Source: Burkholderiales bacterium 8X
GTDB lineage: Bacteria; Pseudomonadota; Gammaproteobacteria; Burkholderiales; Burkholderiaceae_C
Length of the DNA: 64,000 bases
Assembly: GCA_902506565.1 (NCBI GenBank)
Contig: LR732703.1
Coordinates: forward strand, 2,652,125 to 2,716,124
Reading direction: 5' to 3'
This document shows positions 58,525 through 64,000 of this stretch, in pieces (the stretch's first letter is position 1; every line of letters starts with the position of its first letter). The position numbers and the translations under genes were made by a program. The notes under the pieces are model-generated. The model was not told the origin of the DNA. It saw only the letters and a list, made by a program, of their open reading frames with translations, and made no database searches.

Positions 58525-58663
58525 AGCTCGCCCCCAGGCTGCGCGCACTGCGTGTGCTTCGCCAACCCCCTGCCGGGGGCAACACCTTCGGACCGGCGGA
58601 GCCGGATCCGTGGTGTTTGCTGGACAGGGACAACACCAGCGGGCGCTATTTTTTGGAGTCGCC
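58525..58663. repeat. Compound palindromic element between rpoD and the Bcr-type gene
   Basis: The whole 139-base gap is a set of inverted repeats: CCCCC-TGCC-GGGGG (58566-58579), then AACACC (58581-58586) paired with GGTGTT (58612-58617) enclosing CCGGC-GGA-GCCGG (58593-58605), and a second AACACC at 58632. It ends with AGCG-GG-CGCT and a six-T run, which may terminate rpoD. The look is that of a dispersed palindromic repeat unit of Comamonadaceae; only this one copy is visible here. Confidence 0.5.
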
Positions 58664-59893
58664 ATGAATCCGGATGCGGACAAACTTTGGCATGCGCCTC
58701 GGTGGGCGTTGGCCATCTTGTTGGCGGTGCTGGGGATGCTGGGGCCGTTTTCGATCGATACGTACATTCCGGCGTTTTCCGGGATTGCGCGGTCGATCGG
58801 GGCTACGCCGGTCGAGATGCAGCAGACGCTCTCGGCCTACCTGTTCGGGTTCGCTTTCATGAACCTGTTCCACGGGGCGCTGTCGGATAGCTTCGGGCGG
58901 CGGCCGGTGGTGCTGTGGGGATTGGCAGTGTTCACGGTGGCCTCGCTCGGCTGCGCGCTTGCACAAAGCATCGGGCAGCTGGTGTTTTTCCGCGCGTTGC
59001 AGGGACTCTCGACCGGGGCGGGCATCGTGGTGTCGCGGGCGGTGATCCGCGACATGTTCCCTCCGGCTGAAGCGCAGAAGGTGATGAGCCAGGTCACGAT
59101 CTACTTCGGCGTGGCGCCGGCGATTGCGCCGATCGTCGGCGGCTTCCTGTTCGTGCACCTGGGCTGGCACAGCATCTTCTGGTTCCTGGTCGCGGTGGGC
59201 GTGGTGCTCTTCGTCGCCAACTACAAGCTGCTGCCCGAGACTCTCCACCAGAGCCATCGGCAACCCTTCGAGGTTCGCCATCTCATGCGCGGCTACTGGG
59301 ACCTTTGCTCCGATCCACGCTTTCTGCTCCTGGCGCTTGCAAGCGGCGTTCCGTTCAACGGCATGTTTCTCTACGTGCTGGCTGCGCCGGCCTTCCTGGG
59401 CGATCACCTGGGACTCGCGCCGACCCAGTTCTTCTGGTTTTTTCTGCTCACCATCGGCGGCATCATGGCCGGTGCCTGGGTCAGCGGACGCATGGCGGGC
59501 AAGGTGGCGCCGAAGCGCCAGATCCGGGACGGCTTCGTGATCATGCTCGCGACCTCGGCGGTCAACGTCGCGGCCAATGCCCTTTTCACGCCGCATGCCG
59601 CCTGGGCGCTCTGGCCGCTGGCGTTGTTCGCGTTCGGCTGGGCGCTGATGGTGCCGGTGGTCACCTTGCTGGTGCTCGACCTGCATCCGGAGCGCCGCGG
59701 CATGGCCTCGTCGCTGCAGGCGGTGATCGGCTCGACCGCGAACGGCGTCGTCGCCGGCGTGGTGGCGCCGCTGGTCATGCATTCGACCCTGGCGCTCGCC
59801 GGCACGTCGATCCTGATGATGGGTGTCGGCCTCGTGGCCTGGGTCTGGCTTCATCGCCGCTGGCCCGAGATCGGGCGCCTGGTCGCGGCCTGA
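58664..59893 (+). CDS. Bcr/CflA-family MFS drug or metabolite transporter
   Basis: A 409-residue, 12-segment MFS protein of the Bcr/CflA type. Opening APRWALAILLAVLGMLGPFSIDTYIPAFSGIARSIGATPVEMQQTLSAYLFGFAFMNLFHGALSDSFGRRPVVL contains the Asp-His/PFSID helix 1 motif and the DSFGRRPV loop. Members export bicyclomycin, sulfonamides or dipeptides; the substrate here is unknown. Start at MNPDADKLW with GGAG upstream. It follows a palindromic element after rpoD. Confidence 0.9.
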   Translation: MNPDADKLWHAPRWALAILLAVLGMLGPFSIDTYIPAFSGIARSIGATPVEMQQTLSAYLFGFAFMNLFHGALSDSFGRRPVVLWGLAVFTVASLGCALAQSIGQLVFFRALQGLSTGAGIVVSRAVIRDMFPPAEAQKVMSQVTIYFGVAPAIAPIVGGFLFVHLGWHSIFWFLVAVGVVLFVANYKLLPETLHQSHRQPFEVRHLMRGYWDLCSDPRFLLLALASGVPFNGMFLYVLAAPAFLGDHLGLAPTQFFWFFLLTIGGIMAGAWVSGRMAGKVAPKRQIRDGFVIMLATSAVNVAANALFTPHAAWALWPLALFAFGWALMVPVVTLLVLDLHPERRGMASSLQAVIGSTANGVVAGVVAPLVMHSTLALAGTSILMMGVGLVAWVWLHRRWPEIGRLVAA

Positions 59894-60077
59894 GCGTGGC
59901 GCGGAGCGCCGGCAGCGAGCTCCCCTCTCCCCATCTGCCACCTCGCCAATTCCCGCGCCCTGGCCCTGCGCACCGGACCCGGACTGACCGGCGTCTGCGT
60001 CTTTCTGAACACGGCGATTGCCGAACAGCCTTTTGCCGGCACACAATGCCGGCACAACAATGTTCAGGGAGTTTGTC

Positions 60078-61328
60078 ATGCGGCTATCAAGCCAGCGCGC
60101 GAGCGCGCGCCTTTCGTCCTTTGCCGCCATCCGGCGCTCACACCCGCCTGCTCTGGCGCCCAGCTGCCGAACCCGGCATCGATCGCGGCCTCCGAGTCGA
60201 CTCCGACGCTTCCTGATCTCCTTCGCGGCAATCGCATTGCTCGGCCTGCAAGCCTGCTCGCCGGTCCCACCCGTCATCAAGATCGGGGTCGCGCAACCAC
60301 TCACCGGCCCGGTCGCGGCACTCGGGCGCGACATGCTGCAAGGCGCACAGCTCGCGGTGGACGAACTCAACGCGCAGGGCATCTCGGTCGATGGCCATCG
60401 GGTCCAGCTCAAGATCGTGAGCCTCGACGACGAATCCAGTGCCGAACTCGGCGAGCAGGTCGCGCGCACCTTGGTCGACGAGGAGGTGGTGGCGGTACTC
60501 GGTCACCTGAATTCGGGCGTGAGCATTCGGGCTGCACCGATCTACGCCGCCGCCCACATCCCGCAGCTCGCGATCTCGACCCAGCCGCAGTACACGCAGC
60601 TGGGCCTCGACACCACGCTCCGCCTGGTCGCGAGCGACACCGTGCAGGCGCGCGCGCTCGGCGCCTTTGCCGCCACCCTGCCCGCCCGCGCCTACGCCCT
60701 GGTCGACGACGGTACCTCCTACGGCAAGTCGCTGGCCGACCTGGCCCAGCAATCCCTCGTGAGCAAGGGCAAGCTCATCGCGATGCGGCAATCGTTCGAC
60801 ACCACCACCACCGACTTCAGCAGCCTGGTGCAGGAATTGAAGGCCCATCCGGCCGAGGTGGTGGTCAACACCTTGTCGGACGTGCAGGTGCTCGCACTGG
60901 TCGACCAGCTCGCGGCCGCCCGGCTGACCGACATCCAGATCGTCGGCGGCGACACCTTGAAGACCGACAAAGTGCTGACCCGAGCGCTGCCGCTGCAGGT
61001 GTTCGCAGCCTCCCCGGTGCTCGAACCGCTGGAGTTCTATCGCGGCAAGGCCTTCGTCGCCGCCTACACCCGGGCCTTCGGCGCTCCGCCGCTGTATGGC
61101 GCGCATTACGCCTACGACGCGATCCACATGGTGGTCGCCGCCGTGCAGCGCTCCGAGTCGGTGGACGGCCAGATGCTGACCCGCAAGCTGCGCGAGCTCG
61201 ACTTCATCGCACCGGTCAACAGCACCATGAAGTTTGGAGCGGACGGCGAACAGCTCTATGGCAGCGTCGGCATCTACCGGCCGCGCGCCGGACGGTGGGA
61301 GCCGATGATGAACTCCGACCGCTGGTAG
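60078..61328 (+). CDS. Branched-chain amino acid ABC transporter, substrate-binding lipoprotein
   Basis: A 416-residue LivJ/LivK-family periplasmic binding protein. Signal region is unusual: 48 residues of Arg/Ser-rich sequence precede a hydrophobic core (RRFLISFAAIALLGLQAC) ending in a lipobox cysteine, so the real start may be later although no better codon is seen. Mature part: VIKIGVAQPLTGPVAALGRDMLQGAQLAVDELNAQGI, VAVLGHLNSGVSIRAAPIYA, GAHYAYDAIHMVVAAVQR. GGGAG precedes the ATG at 60078. It is convergent with livF-livG-livM-livH, its likely partner. Confidence 0.9.
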   Translation: MRLSSQRASARLSSFAAIRRSHPPALAPSCRTRHRSRPPSRLRRFLISFAAIALLGLQACSPVPPVIKIGVAQPLTGPVAALGRDMLQGAQLAVDELNAQGISVDGHRVQLKIVSLDDESSAELGEQVARTLVDEEVVAVLGHLNSGVSIRAAPIYAAAHIPQLAISTQPQYTQLGLDTTLRLVASDTVQARALGAFAATLPARAYALVDDGTSYGKSLADLAQQSLVSKGKLIAMRQSFDTTTTDFSSLVQELKAHPAEVVVNTLSDVQVLALVDQLAAARLTDIQIVGGDTLKTDKVLTRALPLQVFAASPVLEPLEFYRGKAFVAAYTRAFGAPPLYGAHYAYDAIHMVVAAVQRSESVDGQMLTRKLRELDFIAPVNSTMKFGADGEQLYGSVGIYRPRAGRWEPMMNSDRW

Positions 61329-61358
61329 GCCGCGAAGGCCTCGAAAGGACGTACGTCC

Positions 61359-62072
61359 CTACGTCGCTTCGCGCGCCACGCCGAGCAGCCGCTCCAGCAC
61401 CTCCGGCTGCGCGCTCAGCGTGGCCGCACGGTCGGCATGGACCACCGTGCCGTGGTCCAGCACCACCGCTTCGTCCGAGATCGCGAGGATCGCCTGCGGA
61501 TGCTGCTCCACGATGATGGCCGCCAAGCCTTCGTCCTGCGTGATGCGGCGGATCGCTCGCAACAACTCCTCGACGATGATCGGCGCCAGTCCTTCGAGCG
61601 GCTCGTCCAGCAGCAGGAGCCGCGGATTCACCACCAGCGCGCGGCCGACCGCCAGCATCTGCTGCTCGCCGCCCGAAAGCTGCGTGCCCAGGTTGCCCTT
61701 GCGTTCGGCGAGGCGCGGAAACATCGTGTAGACCCGCTCCGCATTCCATTTGCCGGGCCGCTCGACGGCGGTCAGGTTCTCGTGCACCGTCAGCGACTTG
61801 AAGATGTTGCGTTCCTGCGGCACCCAGCCGATGCCGGCCGCGGCGCGCTGATGCGGCGCCAGCGAATGAAGCGGCGCGCCGCCGAGCGAGATGCTTCCGC
61901 CGTGCTGGCGGGTGGCACCCGCCAAGGTGTTGATCAGCGTGGTCTTGCCGGTGCCGTTGCGCCCGAGCAGCGCCAGCGTGCGGCCCTCGTCCAGCGACAG
62001 CGAGATGCCGTGCAGCACCACCGCCTCGCCGTAGCCGGCGGAGAGATCCGAGATGCGCAGCAGTTCAGCCAT
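61359..62072 (-). CDS. livF: High-affinity branched-chain amino acid ABC transporter ATPase LivF
   Basis: A 237-residue ABC ATPase. Walker A LLGRNGTGKTTLIN, LivF-type VPQERNIFKSLTVHENL, signature QLSGGEQQMLAVGRAL, Walker B RLLLLDEPLEGLAP, switch His in AAIIVEQHPQ. It overlaps livG by 8 bases. The ORF ends next to a 12-bp palindrome (61347-61358) and is convergent with the binding-protein gene. Confidence 0.95.
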   Translation of the reverse strand: MAELLRISDLSAGYGEAVVLHGISLSLDEGRTLALLGRNGTGKTTLINTLAGATRQHGGSISLGGAPLHSLAPHQRAAAGIGWVPQERNIFKSLTVHENLTAVERPGKWNAERVYTMFPRLAERKGNLGTQLSGGEQQMLAVGRALVVNPRLLLLDEPLEGLAPIIVEELLRAIRRITQDEGLAAIIVEQHPQAILAISDEAVVLDHGTVVHADRAATLSAQPEVLERLLGVAREAT

Positions 62073-62844
62073 GGGTCGCTCCCTGGCCGAGGTAGACCTC
62101 CTTCACGCGCGGATCGTTCGCGATCTCGTCGGGCGAGCCCTCGGTCAACAGCGCGCCGTTGACCAGCACGGTCATGCGGTCGGCGAAGCTGAAGACCAGG
62201 TCCATGTCGTGCTCGATCAGCAAGACCGACACGTCGGCCGGCAGGTGGGCCACGGTCTCGAGCAGTTCCTCGCGCTCGCCGGCGGGCACGCCGGCGACCG
62301 GCTCGTCCAGCAGCAGCACCCGCGGCTCGGAGGCGAGCGCGATGGCGATTTCGAGCAGGCGGCGCTTGCCGTAGGCCAGGTGCTTGACCTGTTGCTGCGC
62401 CACGTCTTGCAGCCTGAATTGCGCCAGCAGCGCGGTCGCGCGCTCGACCACGGCCCGGGAGCTTCCGAGCGGCCGCCACCACTGCCCGCCTTCGCCGGCA
62501 TGCTGCGAAACCACGAGGGCCAGGGTCGCGAGCGGCGTCATCGAGTCGAACAGCTGGTTGATCTGGAAGGTTCGCACCATGCCGCGTGCCACCCGTTGAT
62601 GCGGCGCGAGGCGGGTGATGTCGCGCCCTTCGAGTTCGATGCGGCCGGCGGTGGGCGTCAGGACACCGGTGAGCAGGTTGACCAGCGTGGTCTTGCCGGC
62701 GCCGTTCGGCCCGATCAGCGCATGACGCGCGCCACGCCTCAAGTTGAGGGTGACGTTGTCGGTGGCGGTGATGCCGCCGAATTTCATCACCAGGCCCTCG
62801 GCCGCGAGCACGACATCGCGTTCGCCGTGTGCAAGCTTCGTCAT
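62065..62844 (-). CDS. livG: High-affinity branched-chain amino acid ABC transporter ATPase LivG
   Basis: A 259-residue ABC ATPase. Walker [15 protein letters not shown], Walker [34 protein letters not shown], signature segment [17 protein letters not shown] (C-loop LAYGKRR rather than LSGGQ, as usual in LivG proteins). The start [12 protein letters not shown] at 62844 overlaps the livM stop (ATGA). Order livM-livG-livF is standard. Confidence 0.95.
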   Translation of the reverse strand: MTKLAHGERDVVLAAEGLVMKFGGITATDNVTLNLRRGARHALIGPNGAGKTTLVNLLTGVLTPTAGRIELEGRDITRLAPHQRVARGMVRTFQINQLFDSMTPLATLALVVSQHAGEGGQWWRPLGSSRAVVERATALLAQFRLQDVAQQQVKHLAYGKRRLLEIAIALASEPRVLLLDEPVAGVPAGEREELLETVAHLPADVSVLLIEHDMDLVFSFADRMTVLVNGALLTEGSPDEIANDPRVKEVYLGQGATHG

Positions 62845-63836
62845 CGGTTGGCCGCCTTTGCCTGCCCGCTGCGCGACTTGCCGAGCCAGGTCCATGGCTT
62901 GAGCAGCCGGTCGCGGCCGACCAGCACCAGCAACACCAGGATGAGGCCGATCCAGAACATCCAGTACTGCGGCGTGACGGCCGACAGGTAGTTCTGCAGC
63001 AGCTTGAAGACGATGGCGCCCGCCACCCCGCCGTAGAGCCAGCCGACGCCGCCGATCACCAGCATCAGGAGCACGTCGGCCGAGCGATCGAAGGCCAGTA
63101 CGTCGAGCGACGCGAAGCCGGTGGTCTGCGCCAGCAAGGCGCCCGAGGCACCGGCCACTGCGGCTGCGATGGTGTAGATCACGGCGATGCGCGACACCAC
63201 CGGGATGCCGATCGCCATCGCGCGCAGCCGGTTGTCGCGGATCGCCTTCAAGGTCGCGCCGAAAGGCGAATGCACCAGCCGCCGCATCACGAGGAACAGC
63301 AGCAGCATGACCGCGAGCGAGTACGAGGCCGCGGTACGGCCGTAGAGGTCGAACTCGAACAGGCCGAGCACTGGCCCCATCACCACGCCTTGCAGGCCGT
63401 CCGCGCCGCCGGTCAGCCAGTCGAGCTTGTTGGCCAGCTCCAAGAGCAGCAGCGCGGTGCCGAGCGTGACCATGAGCCGGGTCAGGTCGCTGCCGCGAAG
63501 GATCGTGACGCTCGCCAAGGCGCCGAGTGCCGCCGACAGCACCACCGCGAACAGCAGGCCGACCGTGGGATCCGGCATCACGTGCTTGGCGAACAAGGCC
63601 GCCGCGTAGGCGCCGAAACCGAAGAAGGCCGCGTGACCCAGCGACACGATGCCGGTGTACCCGAGGATCAGATCCAGCGACATCGCGAAAAGCGCGACGA
63701 TCGCGACCTCGTTGACCAGGAGCGCATGCGAGGGCAGGAGCCACGGCAGCACGAAGGCAGCTGCCCACAGCAGGTACTCCCACGGCCGCCAGCGCGACTG
63801 GGCGAGCAGCGCGCCCTGCAGGTCGGCGCCGCTCAC
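62841..63836 (-). CDS. livM: Branched-chain amino acid ABC transporter permease LivM
   Basis: A 331-residue inner-membrane permease with about ten hydrophobic segments. Family motif MSLDLILGYTGIVSLGHAAFFGFGAYAAAL is present near residues 50-80, with GATLKAIRDNRLRAMAIGIPV and LMLVIGGVGWLYGGVAGAIVF later. The start is taken as GTG at 63836: GGAGG lies before it and it overlaps the livH stop in a GTGA pair. A longer reading frame upstream would overlap livH. Confidence 0.92.
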   Translation of the reverse strand: MSGADLQGALLAQSRWRPWEYLLWAAAFVLPWLLPSHALLVNEVAIVALFAMSLDLILGYTGIVSLGHAAFFGFGAYAAALFAKHVMPDPTVGLLFAVVLSAALGALASVTILRGSDLTRLMVTLGTALLLLELANKLDWLTGGADGLQGVVMGPVLGLFEFDLYGRTAASYSLAVMLLLFLVMRRLVHSPFGATLKAIRDNRLRAMAIGIPVVSRIAVIYTIAAAVAGASGALLAQTTGFASLDVLAFDRSADVLLMLVIGGVGWLYGGVAGAIVFKLLQNYLSAVTPQYWMFWIGLILVLLVLVGRDRLLKPWTWLGKSRSGQAKAANR

Positions 63837-64000
63837 CGGCGTCCTCCCTGGCGCGTGAAGAGGCCCTGCGGCCGCCACATCAGGATCAGGATCATCAGCA
63901 GGTACACCGTGAAGGCGCCCATCTTCGGGATGAAATACTTGCCGCCGACATCCGCGATGCCGAGCAGCAGGGCCGCCAGCAGCGGCCCGGTGATCGACGA
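63833..64000 (-). CDS. livH: Branched-chain amino acid ABC transporter permease LivH (C-terminal end, cut by window edge)
   Basis: The last 55 residues of a LivH-type permease on the minus strand. The sequence ends LMILILMWRPQGLFTRQGGRR, with the WRPQGLF motif typical of LivH/LivM C-termini, after a LLAALLLGIADVGGKYF segment. The TGA at 63833-63835 overlaps the livM GTG start. The rest lies beyond the window, so the start and full length are unseen. Confidence 0.85.
   Translation of the reverse strand, partial: SSITGPLLAALLLGIADVGGKYFIPKMGAFTVYLLMILILMWRPQGLFTRQGGRR

Noticed and set aside
61347..61358. 12-bp palindrome GGACGTACGTCC as a terminator of livF
   Set aside because: No T-run and no loop; a short self-complementary sequence of this size can occur by chance.

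Overview
The window is a GC-rich stretch of ordinary, densely packed chromosome from a betaproteobacterium. It most resembles the Comamonadaceae (Variovorax or Acidovorax type). This rests on protein character and gene order (rpsF-priB-rpsR-rplI-dnaB; surE-pcm-nlpD; hupB-tRNA-ppiD; uvrC-pgsA; dnaG-rpoD), an EarP/EF-P pair with arginine at EF-P position 32, a Bug-type periplasmic binding protein, a phasin and a HemP protein. I see no phage, insertion sequence, integrase, CRISPR array or defence island. No gap between genes exceeds 300 bases.

Layout, left to right. 1-2.9 kb: the N-terminal half of clpB, cut by the window edge, behind a heat-shock-like promoter, and a divergent Bug binding protein. 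2.9-9.5 kb: a tight minus-strand run alaA-hom-thrC-mobB-moeA-moaD-moaE, joining threonine synthesis to molybdenum cofactor synthesis. 9.6-12.6 kb: a Mth938-like protein, bcp and a PIN-PhoH ATPase. 12.6-16.3 kb: dnaB and the S6/PriB/S18/L9 operon, then an unrecognised protein. 16.5-19.9 kb: ppsA and its divergent regulator ppsR. 20-22.2 kb: ahpF and ahpC. 22.4-26 kb: iron and heme genes (bfr, bfd, tonB, exbB, exbD, hemP, GlcG/HbpS-like protein).

26-31 kb: a Bax-inhibitor-like membrane protein, rlmD, nlpD, pcm and surE. 31-35 kb: a quinone reductase, an H-NS-like protein, then hupB, tRNA-Val, ppiD and tRNA-His. 35-41 kb: a tartrate/malate dehydrogenase, a fluoroacetate-dehalogenase-like hydrolase, a DMT exporter, pgsA and uvrC. 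41-50 kb: earP, efp, a LOG protein, an MFS transporter, rmuC, a hydroxyacid dehydrogenase, a Na+/H+ antiporter and pncB. 50-54 kb: CsbD, a twin-CX10C periplasmic protein, a thioesterase, a phasin, an SDR and YihY. 54-64 kb: dnaG, rpoD, a Bcr-type MFS transporter, and a Liv-type ABC transporter (binding protein on plus; livF, livG, livM and the end of livH on minus).

No gene cluster here looks like a wholly new system. The best second-look items are regulatory or small: an exact OxyR-type site before ahpC, two Fur-box promoters, paired PhaR-like operators around the phasin promoter, a DnaA box upstream of dnaB, a candidate S6:S18 leader hairpin, tRNAs carried at the 3' ends of hupB and ppiD, a 24-residue membrane-peptide ORF beside tonB, a twin-CX10C periplasmic protein, an AT-hook-like RpoD tail, and a compound palindromic element after rpoD.
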